NCBI GenBank assembly: GCA_963791235.1 | Contig: CAWBRW010000013.1 | Location: 310,001 to 374,000, forward strand | Reading direction: 5' to 3' | Source of the DNA: JALORV01 sp963791235 | GTDB lineage: Bacteria > Pseudomonadota > Gammaproteobacteria > Burkholderiales > Burkholderiaceae_F | Length of the DNA stretch: 64,000 bases | Part shown: positions 18,006 to 26,473 of the stretch, piece after piece | How positions within the stretch are numbered: the stretch's first letter is position 1 | Layout: each line of letters starts with the position of its first letter | Program-made: the position numbers and the translations under genes | The notes under the pieces: generated by a model | The model's input: only the letters and a program-made list of their open reading frames with translations | What the model was told of the DNA's origin: nothing | Databases searched by the model: none

Positions 18006-19172
18006 CTAGTGAGCGGCCGGCCGGGTGGGCGAGCGCACGATCCAGAACGGACGGGGCCGGACTTCACAATAGCTGCGCATCGCGCTGTCGGCAAAGCGCG
18101 CGACCCGCGGGCGCAACGCCAGGTTGGTCGTCAGCAACTGCGGCGAGTTGTCCTCGCTTTCGACGATGTAGCCGTGGCCGTAGGGCTTGAGGACCACGTT
18201 GCCATTGATACGGACGTGCTGTGAGCCTACGGTGACGATGCCGCGCTGGTAGCTGCTGTGCACCAGGCAACCGCTGACGCAGCTTTCCGCCGCATCACCA
18301 TTGTTGTGCCAGTGCAGTGGATAGCGCCCGGGTCGGTTGAGTTGGCCCATGCGCCGGAACTCGACTCCGGAGAAGCGACCGATCGCGCGGCGTCCGGGGA
18401 TGCCGGGCTGCATCGAGCCCGCAATCATGCAGAAGCCACCAAGGCTCGCGCGCTCCGACTCGGTGCAGCCTTCGACGACAACATTGCGTTCAAGCAGCAC
18501 GGCCTTGGCGAGCGACCCCGGGAGCACGTGGTGCAGTGACGCATGCTGCCCATGGTGTCGATGCTCCACCGGGCGGTCGAGCGTCAGCGTCAGGCAGTCT
18601 GCACCGACCTCGCGAATCGTCCGTTCCTCGACCAGCGAGTGGTCGTGCCCAGAGGCGACCGCGACGCGTTCGCCAACACGCCAGTCCACCGGCTGGGCCA
18701 GGCGGATCGTTCCGTGACCCGGTGCCGCGGTGGCGCCCAGCGCTACCCACGAGGTTCGGTGCTGCCCGTGCAGGTCGATCGTGCCGCCATCCAGCGCCGC
18801 GAGGAACTTGCTCCCCAGCAGGGCATGCGGCTTCACGGCATCACCGACACACAGCGTGATCGTCAGTCGCTGCCGGAACGCGCGTTCGGTGTCGCCGGCA
18901 GCGAGCCGGCCGTCCCCGTGTACGCAGATCCAGCCGGCGCGGATCTTCGTGTCACGCGGCGCAACCAGCAGCGTTCCCTCGATATCGAGGCTGCCGAGAT
19001 CAATGTCCTGATCCAGGATGATCGTGCGTCCCGCTTCGATGCGGACTGCGGCCCCGCTGGACGGGATGCAGCCACCCCAGGTCGTCGCATCCGACCAGCG
19101 CTGTGCGCCGTCGGGGAAGACGTCGGCGGGAGCAGGGGGTGCTCCTGCGGCCTGGAATTCGAGATAGCCCAT
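18006..19172 (-). CDS. G8-domain / right-handed beta-helix protein resembling CEMIP, short form
   Basis: The 388-residue product starts with a G8 domain (RWSDATTWGGCIPSSGAAVRI near residue 25, then DIDLGSLDIEGTLLV) and continues into a beta-helix with motifs of the CEMIP/TMEM2 hyaluronan-degrading proteins: GVEFRRMGQLNRPGRYPLHW, HSSYQRGIVTVGSQHVRING and YGHGYIVESED. It stops soon after FWIVRSPTRPAAH, where relatives continue for hundreds of residues, so it is short or truncated. No signal peptide is seen. The start is uncertain: ATG 19172 lacks a ribosome site, and a TTG at 19265 would add 31 residues. Function is unknown; a role on polysaccharide is suggested by fold only. Confidence 0.72.
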   Translation of the reverse strand: MGYLEFQAAGAPPAPADVFPDGAQRWSDATTWGGCIPSSGAAVRIEAGRTIILDQDIDLGSLDIEGTLLVAPRDTKIRAGWICVHGDGRLAAGDTERAFRQRLTITLCVGDAVKPHALLGSKFLAALDGGTIDLHGQHRTSWVALGATAAPGHGTIRLAQPVDWRVGERVAVASGHDHSLVEERTIREVGADCLTLTLDRPVEHRHHGQHASLHHVLPGSLAKAVLLERNVVVEGCTESERASLGGFCMIAGSMQPGIPGRRAIGRFSGVEFRRMGQLNRPGRYPLHWHNNGDAAESCVSGCLVHSSYQRGIVTVGSQHVRINGNVVLKPYGHGYIVESEDNSPQLLTTNLALRPRVARFADSAMRSYCEVRPRPFWIVRSPTRPAAH

Positions 19173-19355
19173 CGGTGACGGCTGTTTCAGTCCTGGCGCC
19201 CGGACCTGAAAACGACAATGCGCCGAGCGGAGAACGAAGGGTACGGCAGGGACAGGAGGCGTCAATCACGCTGCCTGCATCCAGATGGATGAACCGGCTT
19301 CGCTGCGCAGTGACGCTCGCTATTTCTCGCGTTCGGACGTGAAGAAGTGCGAATT

Positions 19356-21140
19356 CTAGCGCCGCGAGGGAGGCAGATCGGTGCACGCGCCTTCGGCCAC
19401 CTCGGCGGCCATGCCGATCGACTCGCCCAGCGTCGGATGCGGGTGGATCGTGCGACCGATGTCGACAGCATCGGCGCCCATTTCGATCGCCAGCGCCACT
19501 TCGCTGATCAGGTCGCCGGCATGCGTGCCGACGATTCCGCCGCCGACGACACGGTGCGTTTCCTCGTCGAACAGCAGCTTGGTGAAACCCTCGTCGCGGC
19601 CGTTGGCGATCGCACGGCCCGACGCAGACCACGGAAACAGGCCTTTCTTGATCTTGCGGCCCTGCTGCTTCGCGTCGTCCTCGGTGAGGCCGACCCACGC
19701 CACTTCCGGATCGGTGTACGCGACCGACGGAATGACGTTCGCGTCGAAATGCGCCTTGTGTCCGGCGATGACCTCCGCCGCGACGTGCCCCTCGTGCACG
19801 GCCTTGTGGGCCAGCATCGGCTGGCCGACGATGTCGCCGATCGCGAAGATGTGCGGGACGTTGGTGCGCATCTGGCTGTCGACCGGGATGTAGCCGCGCT
19901 CGTTGACAACGACACCGGCCCGATCGGCACCGATCTTCCTGCCATTGGGAGTGCGCCCGACCGACTGCAGGATCAGGTCATACCACTGCGGCTCGGCCGG
20001 CGCCGACTCGCCCTCGAAGTAGACCAGCAATCCCTCGGGCTTGGCCTCGACCGAGACAGTCTTGGTCTTGAGCATCACGTTGTCGAAACGGTGCGAGTTC
20101 ACCTTCTGCCAGACCCTGACGAGGTCGCGGTCCGCGCCCTGCATAAGGCCGTCGAGCATCTCGACGACGTCGACCCGCGCACCCAGTGTCGAATACACGG
20201 TCGCCATTTCCAGGCCGATGATGCCGCCACCGATCACTAGCATCTTCTTCGGCACTGCGGGCAGCGTCAGCGCTCCGGTCGAGTCGACGACGCGGGGATC
20301 GTCCGGAACAAACGGCAGTCGCACGGCCGCCGAGCCTGCCGCAATGATGGCGCTGGCAAAGCGGATCACCTGCTTCTGGCCGGACTTGTCCTGGGCGTCG
20401 CCGCTGGTGAGTTCGACCTCGAGGTGATTCGGCCCGACGAAGCTGCCGTAGCCGCGCACCACCGTGACCTTGCGCATCTTCGCCATCGAGCCCAAGCCGC
20501 CGGTCAGCTTGCCGACGACCTTGTTCTTGTGCGCGCGCAGCTTGTCGATGTCCAGTTTCGGCGCACCGTATTCGACGCCAAGGCCGGCAAAGTGTGCGGC
20601 CTCGTCCATCACGGCTGCGACATGCAGCAGTGCCTTGGAAGGAATGCACCCGACGTTGAGGCAGACGCCGCCGAGCGAGGCATAGCGCTCGACCAAAACA
20701 ACCTTCTGGCCGAGGTCTGCGGCGCGGAAGGCCGCGGAATAGCCTCCCGGGCCCGCACCGAGCACCAGCACTTCGCACTCCAGGTCCGCCGTTCCCGCAT
20801 ATGTGCCAGCAGCGGGAGCAGCGGCGGGAGCTGGGATCGGCGCGGGCGCAGCCACAGTCGCCGCCTTCGGCGCCGGTGGCGAGGCCGCCGCGGCTGCCGC
20901 GGTCGCCTCCAGCTTCAATAGCGGCGTGCCTTGCGACACCTTGTCTCCGAGCTTGACCCGCAACTCCTTCACGACGCCAGCGGCCGACGACGGAATCTCC
21001 ATCGACGCCTTGTCACTTTCCACCGTGATCAGCGACTGTTCCTTCGCCACGGTGTCGCCGGGCTTCACCAGCACCTCGATGACCTCGACCTCCTTGAAGT
21101 CGCCAATATCGGGTACCACGACGTCGATGAGGGAGCTCAT
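19356..21140 (-). CDS. lpdA: Dihydrolipoyl dehydrogenase (E3) with N-terminal lipoyl domain
   Basis: E3 reoxidises the dihydrolipoyl arms of the pyruvate dehydrogenase complex, passing electrons to NAD+. The 594 residues comprise a lipoyl domain (1-78, lipoyl-Lys44 in ESDKAS), an Ala/Pro-rich hinge (79-117) and a flavoprotein from about 120: FAD motif VLGAGPGGYSAAF, redox pair C160/C165 in GGVCLNVGCIPSK, NAD motif VIGGGIIGLEMATVYSTLG and the C-terminal HPHPTLGES with the active His-Glu. The ATG overlaps the bph stop by 4 nt. The lipoyl domain is almost identical to the two in AceF. It is the last gene of the operon aceE-aceF-bph-lpdA. Confidence 0.96.
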   Translation of the reverse strand: MSSLIDVVVPDIGDFKEVEVIEVLVKPGDTVAKEQSLITVESDKASMEIPSSAAGVVKELRVKLGDKVSQGTPLLKLEATAAAAAASPPAPKAATVAAPAPIPAPAAAPAAGTYAGTADLECEVLVLGAGPGGYSAAFRAADLGQKVVLVERYASLGGVCLNVGCIPSKALLHVAAVMDEAAHFAGLGVEYGAPKLDIDKLRAHKNKVVGKLTGGLGSMAKMRKVTVVRGYGSFVGPNHLEVELTSGDAQDKSGQKQVIRFASAIIAAGSAAVRLPFVPDDPRVVDSTGALTLPAVPKKMLVIGGGIIGLEMATVYSTLGARVDVVEMLDGLMQGADRDLVRVWQKVNSHRFDNVMLKTKTVSVEAKPEGLLVYFEGESAPAEPQWYDLILQSVGRTPNGRKIGADRAGVVVNERGYIPVDSQMRTNVPHIFAIGDIVGQPMLAHKAVHEGHVAAEVIAGHKAHFDANVIPSVAYTDPEVAWVGLTEDDAKQQGRKIKKGLFPWSASGRAIANGRDEGFTKLLFDEETHRVVGGGIVGTHAGDLISEVALAIEMGADAVDIGRTIHPHPTLGESIGMAAEVAEGACTDLPPSRR

Positions 21141-21727
21141 GGGGCCTCGCTGCCGCGTGCCGCGGCCAGATCAATGCTGAAGACGCGCGTCGGCAGGGAG
21201 GAGCTCTTGTCGAACTCCGCGCCGGCCTTCACGCCGATTTCGGCGATACGACGCGCCGAGCCGGTGCGCTCGTAGGTCGCGTACATCGCGCCGAGCGCGA
21301 AATTGCGACCGGAGCCGATGCCCCAGAAGCGGTCGAAACTGAACACCTCGCGATACGAGTAGACGCCGTAGATGCCGCTGGCGTTGGCGATCAGCGCGGT
21401 GATCTGCGACGACTCGTAGGGATCGCTGTCCTCCTCCTTCGGATTGAGGAAGAAGCGCTCCTTCAACACGGGATGCAGGCGCTGGAAGGTGTTGAAGATC
21501 TCCTGGCGGCTGCCCAGCAGGACCTCCTCCCCCAGGTGATGCAACGCCTGCGCGAACACCGCGAAGTGGGCTGTGCTGCCGGCCAGGCCGATGTAGGAGT
21601 CACGCACCTTGAAGATCTTCTCGTTCATCTCGTAGCCGTGCGGCAGCCGCGTTTCACCGAAGGTCACGAGCGCATCGGACGCAATCGCGATCTCGCTCCC
21701 CTTCTTGACGACAACGATAGTGGTCAT
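21137..21727 (-). CDS. BPH, proteasome-like Ntn-hydrolase (betaproteobacterial proteasome homologue)
   Basis: This 196-residue protein has the fold signature of a proteasome/HslV subunit. MTTIVVVKKGSEIAIASD puts the catalytic Thr right after Met1 (T2), D18 corresponds to proteasome Asp17, NEKIFKV supplies the active Lys (about K37), and GSGRNFALGA (138-147) supplies the Ser-Gly turn. It is longer than HslV and its later part differs, so I assign it to BPH, which was described from betaproteobacteria as a double-ring particle. No hslU or other unfoldase gene is nearby. It lies between aceF (34 nt gap) and lpdA (4-nt overlap). Its substrate and its link to pyruvate dehydrogenase are unknown. 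Confidence 0.82.
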   Translation of the reverse strand: MTTIVVVKKGSEIAIASDALVTFGETRLPHGYEMNEKIFKVRDSYIGLAGSTAHFAVFAQALHHLGEEVLLGSRQEIFNTFQRLHPVLKERFFLNPKEEDSDPYESSQITALIANASGIYGVYSYREVFSFDRFWGIGSGRNFALGAMYATYERTGSARRIAEIGVKAGAEFDKSSSLPTRVFSIDLAAARGSEAP

Positions 21728-21761
21728 GCGGCATAAAACCCGAGCTGCAGCGATCCAGCCA

Positions 21762-23438
21762 CTACAGCAGCACGCGACGGAAGTCGGCGAGGATCTGCGC
21801 CAGCATCGCGTTGAAGCGCGCCGCGCCGGCGCCGTCGACGACGCGGTGATCCCACGACAGCGACAGCGGCAGGACGAGCCGCGGGACAAACTGCTTGCCG
21901 TCCCAGACCGGCTTCATCGTGGAGCGGCACACGCCGAGGATCGCGACTTCGGGCGCATTGATTATCGGCGTGAAGGACGTGCCGCCGATGCCGCCGAGCG
22001 ACGAAATCGAGAAGGTGCCACCCTGCATGTCGGACGGACCCAGCTTGCCGTCCCGTGCCTTGGCGGCCAGCGCCGAGGTCTCCTGGGCGATCTCGAAGAT
22101 GCCCTTCTTGTCCGCGTCCTTGATGACCGGCACCACCAGGCCCTGCGGCGTGTCGGCCGCGAAGCCGATGTGCCAGTAGTTCTTGCGGATGATCGCGCCA
22201 CCCTCGGGGTCGATCGAGCTGTTGAAGTCCGGGAACTTCTTCAGCACCGCGACACAGGCCTTGATCAGGAACGCCAGCATCGTCAGCTTGGGCGTGTCCT
22301 TGCTCTTGGCATTTTCGTTGTTCAACTGGACGCGGAAGGCCTCCAGATCGGTGATGTCGGCATCCTCGTGGTTGGTGACGTGCGGGATCGTCACCCAGTT
22401 GCGCGACAACGCCGGCCCGGAGATCCTGCGGATACGCGACATCTCCACGCGCTCGATCGGGCCGAACTTGGCGAAGTCCACGACCGGCCACGCCGGCAGG
22501 TTGAGGCCCAGGCCGATGCCTGCCGCAGCAGCGGGCGCCGCGGCCGGACGTGTCCCACCCGACATGACCCCCTTCACGTGCTCTCGCACGTCTTCGGTCG
22601 TGATGCGGCCCTTGGCTCCGCTGCCGCGCACGTGGGTCAGGTCGACGCCGAGTTCGCGCGCGAACTTGCGCACGGACGGCGAGGCATGGGGCTTCGCACC
22701 GGGCGACGGGCCAAGGTCGATCGGCTGTGGCCGCGCCCCCATCTCGGTCGCGAACGCGGTCGACTTCGGCAACTCGGCCTGGGCCGCCTGTGGGGCAGCA
22801 GCGGCCGTCGCGGGGGCTGCGGCCGGCGCCGCAACATCTGAAGCCGCGCCAGTCAGCAGTGCTACCGGGCTGCCTTGCGACACCTTGTCGCCGATCTTCA
22901 CCCGAAGTTCCTTGACGACACCGGCCGCCGACGAGGGAATCTCCATCGACGCCTTGTCGCTCTCGACGGTGATCAGCGACTGTTCCTTCGTGACCGTATC
23001 GCCGGGCTTGACCAGCACCTCGATCACCTCGACGTCCTTGAAGTCGCCGATGTCGGGCACCACCACTTCGATGGGGCCGGCCGCGGGTGCGGCCGCGGGT
23101 GCGGACGCTGCAGGCGGAGGTGGCGCGGGAGCCTTCGCAGGGGCCGCCGCCTTGGCCGCCGCCGGGGCCGGAGCCGGCGCCGGTGCGGCCGCTCCGCCGG
23201 TGGCATCGAGGACGAGCACGAGGCTGCCCTGCGAAACCTTGTCGCCGAGCTTGACCCGCATCTCCTTGACGACGCCGGCTGCGGACGACGGGATTTCCAT
23301 CGACGCTTTGTCGCTCTCTACGGTAATCAGAGACTGCTCGGCCTTAACCGTATCGCCGGGCTTGACCAGCACCTCGATCACCTCGACTTCCTTGAAGTCG
23401 CCGATATCCGGTACCTGAACTTCCACGAGCTGACCCAT
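21762..23438 (-). CDS. aceF: AceF, dihydrolipoyllysine acetyltransferase (pyruvate dehydrogenase E2)
   Basis: E2 is the core of the pyruvate dehydrogenase complex and transfers the acetyl group to CoA. The 558-residue chain has two lipoyl domains (Lys44 and Lys162 in ESDKAS), Ala/Pro-rich hinges, a peripheral-subunit-binding domain near 256-292 (SVRKFARELGVDLTHVRGSG) and a catalytic domain ending with LSWDHRVVDGAGAARF, the DHRxxDG active site. The lipoyl domains are nearly identical to each other and to that of LpdA. aceE lies 104 nt upstream on the same strand. Confidence 0.97.
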   Translation of the reverse strand: MGQLVEVQVPDIGDFKEVEVIEVLVKPGDTVKAEQSLITVESDKASMEIPSSAAGVVKEMRVKLGDKVSQGSLVLVLDATGGAAAPAPAPAPAAAKAAAPAKAPAPPPPAASAPAAAPAAGPIEVVVPDIGDFKDVEVIEVLVKPGDTVTKEQSLITVESDKASMEIPSSAAGVVKELRVKIGDKVSQGSPVALLTGAASDVAAPAAAPATAAAAPQAAQAELPKSTAFATEMGARPQPIDLGPSPGAKPHASPSVRKFARELGVDLTHVRGSGAKGRITTEDVREHVKGVMSGGTRPAAAPAAAAGIGLGLNLPAWPVVDFAKFGPIERVEMSRIRRISGPALSRNWVTIPHVTNHEDADITDLEAFRVQLNNENAKSKDTPKLTMLAFLIKACVAVLKKFPDFNSSIDPEGGAIIRKNYWHIGFAADTPQGLVVPVIKDADKKGIFEIAQETSALAAKARDGKLGPSDMQGGTFSISSLGGIGGTSFTPIINAPEVAILGVCRSTMKPVWDGKQFVPRLVLPLSLSWDHRVVDGAGAARFNAMLAQILADFRRVLL

Positions 23439-23542
23439 GTCGTCGGCCCTTTCTATGCGGTTGTCCTCGCGCTACAGGTAGCGCGGGATCGTGGCAGAGG
23501 GTGCGCGAGGCGCACGTTGCTGCATCTTTCGCTGCAGCCTCG

Positions 23543-26239
23543 TCAGGCCGTCGACGGATTGCGCTTGTTCGGGTCGATTCCGTATTTCTTGATCGCCTCC
23601 GCGACCTTGGCGATCGGCACGACGCCTTCGTCGGCCAGTGATCGCAGCGCCGCCAGCACGACATAGTGCCGGTCGACCTCGAAGAACTCGCGCAGTTTCG
23701 CGCGCGTGTCGGAGCGGCCGAAGCCATCGGTGCCGAGCACGCGGTAGTCGCGGCTGCGCGGAATGTACGGGCGGATCTGGTCGGCGAAGAGCCGCATGTA
23801 GTCGGTCGTCGCGACGATCGGACCGACGGTCTTCTCTAGTTGCTGCGTCACGTAGGACTTGCGCTGCTTGTCGGCCGGATGCAGCAGGTTCCAGCGCTCC
23901 GTGTCGATGCCATCACGCCGCAGTTCGGTGAAGCTGGTCACGCTCCAGACGTCCCCCGAAACGCCCCAGTCCTTCTCCAGGATTTCGGCGGCGGCGATCG
24001 CCTCGCGCAGGATCGTGCCGCTGCCCAGCAGCTGCACGCGCGCGATCGACTTGCCCATGCCGCTTCCCGCCGGCCCTTCACGCAGCAGGTACATGCCACG
24101 CAGGATGCCCTCCTCCTGGCCCTTCTTCAGGCCCGGGTGCGGGTAATTCTCGTTCATCACCGTGATGTAGTACCAGACGTTTTCCTGGTCCTGCACCATG
24201 CGCTTCAGCCCGTGCTGCAGGATCACGGCCAGCTCGTGCGCGTAGGTGGGGTCGTAGCTCAGGCAGTTCGGGATCGTCGCGCTCATCAGGTGCGAGTGCC
24301 CGTCCTGGTGCTGCAGGCCCTCGCCGTTCAGTGTCGTCCGCCCCGCGGTCGCGCCGAGCAGGAAACCCCGCGCCTGCATGTCGCCGGCGGCCCACGCGAG
24401 GTCGCCGACGCGCTGGAAGCCAAACATCGAATAGAAGATGTAAAACGGCACCATGATGCGGTTGTTGGTCGAGTACGAGGTCGCCGCCGCCACCCACGAA
24501 CTCATCGCACCCGCCTCGTTGATGCCTTCCTCGAGGATCTGGCCCTGCTTGTCCTCGCGGTAGTACATGACCTGGTCGCGGTCGACCGGCTCGTACAGCT
24601 GCCCCTGCGAGGAGTAGATGCCGAGCTGGCGGAACATGCCTTCCATGCCGAAGGTGCGCGCCTCGTCCGGGATGATCGGGACGACACGCGGGCCGACGTT
24701 CTTGTCGCGGACCAGTTGTGTCAGGCAACGCACGAACGCTTGCGTCGTCGAGATCTCGCGGCCTTCCGCCGTCGCCTCGAGCACCGGCGCAAACGCATCG
24801 AGCGCGGGCGCCGCGATCTTCTCGTCGGCGGTGCGGCGGCGCTGCGGCACGAATCCGCCGAGCGCACGACGGCGCTCTTGCAGGTACTTCATTTCCGGCG
24901 AACCGGCGTCCGGCTTGAAGAACGGCACTTCCTCGAGCTTGTCGTCGGGCACCGGAATGGCGAAGCGGTCGCGGAACTCGCGGATCGCCGCAGTATCGAG
25001 TTTCTTCAGCTGGTGCGTCGGGTTCTTGCCCTCGCCGACCTTGCCCATGCCGAAGCCCTTCACCGTCTTCGCGAGGATCACGGTGGGCCGCTCCTCCACC
25101 TTCATCGCCGCGGCAAAGGCGGCGTAGATCTTGTGCGGGTCGTGGCCGCCGCGGTTCAGCCGCCAGATGTCGTCGTCGGTCAGGCGCGACACCATTTCCA
25201 GCAGCTTCGGATCCTTGCCGAAGAAGTTCTTGCGCACGAAGGCGCCGTCGTTGGCCTTGTAGTTCTGGTATTCGCCGTCGACGGTCTCCTCCATCACGCG
25301 CAGCAGCCGGCCCTCGCTATCGCGTGCCAGCAGCGGGTCCCAGTACGAACCCCAGATCACCTTGATGACCTTCCAGCCGTCGCCGCGGAAGCCACCTTCG
25401 AGTTCCTGGATGATCTTGCCGTTGCCGCGCACCGGTCCATCGAGGCGCTGCAGGTTGCAGTTGACGACGAAGATCAGGTTGTCGAGCTTCTCGCGCGATG
25501 CGAGCCCGATCGCGCCGAGCGATTCCGGCTCGTCCATCTCGCCGTCGCCGCAGAAGACCCAGACCTTGCGGCCGGAGGTGTCAGCGATTCCGCGCGCATG
25601 CAGGTACTTGAGGAAGCGCGCCTGGTAGATGGCCTGGATAGGACCCAGCCCCATCGAGACAGTCGGAAACTGCCAGAACTCCGGCATCAGCTTTGGATGC
25701 GGATACGACGTGACGCCCTTGCCGTCGACGTCGCGGCGGAAATTGTTGAGTTGCTCCTCGGTGAGTCTGCCCTCCAGAAAGGCGCGCGCATAGACGCCGG
25801 GAGCACAGTGGCCCTGGAAGTAGATGAGATCGCCGCCAAAGTCCGGACTCGGGGCGCGCCAGAAGTGGTTGAAGCCCACTTCCATCAGCGTATTGACCGA
25901 GGCGTAGCTCGCGATGTGGCCACCGAGGTCGCCTTCGCCGCGATTGGCCCGCACCACCATCGCCATCGCATTCCAGCGCATGAACGAACGGATGCGCTCC
26001 TCGAGCACCGGGTCGCCCGGCGAGTGCTCCTCGAGGTGCGGCGGAATCGTGTTGATGTAAGCGGTGTTGGCCGAATATGGGATGTGCGCGCCGGAACGGC
26101 GCGCCTTGTCGATCAGCGCCTCGAGCAGGAAGTGGGCGCGCTCCGCCCCCTCGCGTTCAAGCACCGTATCCAACGCGTCGAGCCACTCCTGGGTCTCGAG
26201 CGTGTCGGGATCATTCGCAGCCTTTGGAATGGCGGACAT
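23543..26239 (-). CDS. aceE: AceE, pyruvate dehydrogenase E1 component (homodimeric type)
   Basis: E1 decarboxylates pyruvate with thiamine diphosphate and acetylates the E2 lipoyl arm. The 898 residues match the homodimeric AceE of Gram-negatives. Seen are GQGHxxPG-like FQGHCAPGVYARAF, the ThDP/Mg motif GDGEMDEPES...VNCNLQRLDGPVRG, and the C-terminal transketolase-like region. The ATG at 26239 has AGGAG 6 nt upstream; the frame continues upstream to 26845 without coding character, into the divergent kinase gene. It is the first gene of the operon aceE-aceF-bph-lpdA. TTGAAA on the minus strand around 26345 could be a -35 element, but I see no convincing pair. Confidence 0.97.
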   Translation of the reverse strand: MSAIPKAANDPDTLETQEWLDALDTVLEREGAERAHFLLEALIDKARRSGAHIPYSANTAYINTIPPHLEEHSPGDPVLEERIRSFMRWNAMAMVVRANRGEGDLGGHIASYASVNTLMEVGFNHFWRAPSPDFGGDLIYFQGHCAPGVYARAFLEGRLTEEQLNNFRRDVDGKGVTSYPHPKLMPEFWQFPTVSMGLGPIQAIYQARFLKYLHARGIADTSGRKVWVFCGDGEMDEPESLGAIGLASREKLDNLIFVVNCNLQRLDGPVRGNGKIIQELEGGFRGDGWKVIKVIWGSYWDPLLARDSEGRLLRVMEETVDGEYQNYKANDGAFVRKNFFGKDPKLLEMVSRLTDDDIWRLNRGGHDPHKIYAAFAAAMKVEERPTVILAKTVKGFGMGKVGEGKNPTHQLKKLDTAAIREFRDRFAIPVPDDKLEEVPFFKPDAGSPEMKYLQERRRALGGFVPQRRRTADEKIAAPALDAFAPVLEATAEGREISTTQAFVRCLTQLVRDKNVGPRVVPIIPDEARTFGMEGMFRQLGIYSSQGQLYEPVDRDQVMYYREDKQGQILEEGINEAGAMSSWVAAATSYSTNNRIMVPFYIFYSMFGFQRVGDLAWAAGDMQARGFLLGATAGRTTLNGEGLQHQDGHSHLMSATIPNCLSYDPTYAHELAVILQHGLKRMVQDQENVWYYITVMNENYPHPGLKKGQEEGILRGMYLLREGPAGSGMGKSIARVQLLGSGTILREAIAAAEILEKDWGVSGDVWSVTSFTELRRDGIDTERWNLLHPADKQRKSYVTQQLEKTVGPIVATTDYMRLFADQIRPYIPRSRDYRVLGTDGFGRSDTRAKLREFFEVDRHYVVLAALRSLADEGVVPIAKVAEAIKKYGIDPNKRNPSTA

Positions 26240-26473
26240 CGTTGTCTCCTGGACGATGAAGCGGCCTGGAAGAACCAATCGGCCTCGCAACATTGGCGCG
26301 GCCTCGTTGTATTGAAAATCGACGATAACAGCTTCGCTGGTGCCTTTCAAATTACGACATCGGACTTCATAATGCGGCAGTGAATCCCGGCCGGTGTGCT
26401 CGGCTCTCGATCGGGCGGACGCTGTCGATAATATGCGCGCACAGCGCTGAAGACACATCTTTCGCCTGCGCCC

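Noticed and set aside
23840..26383. 847-codon open frame on the plus strand
   Set aside because: It lies exactly opposite aceE, is rich in Arg, His and Leu, and has no domain. It is a shadow caused by GC-rich third positions.
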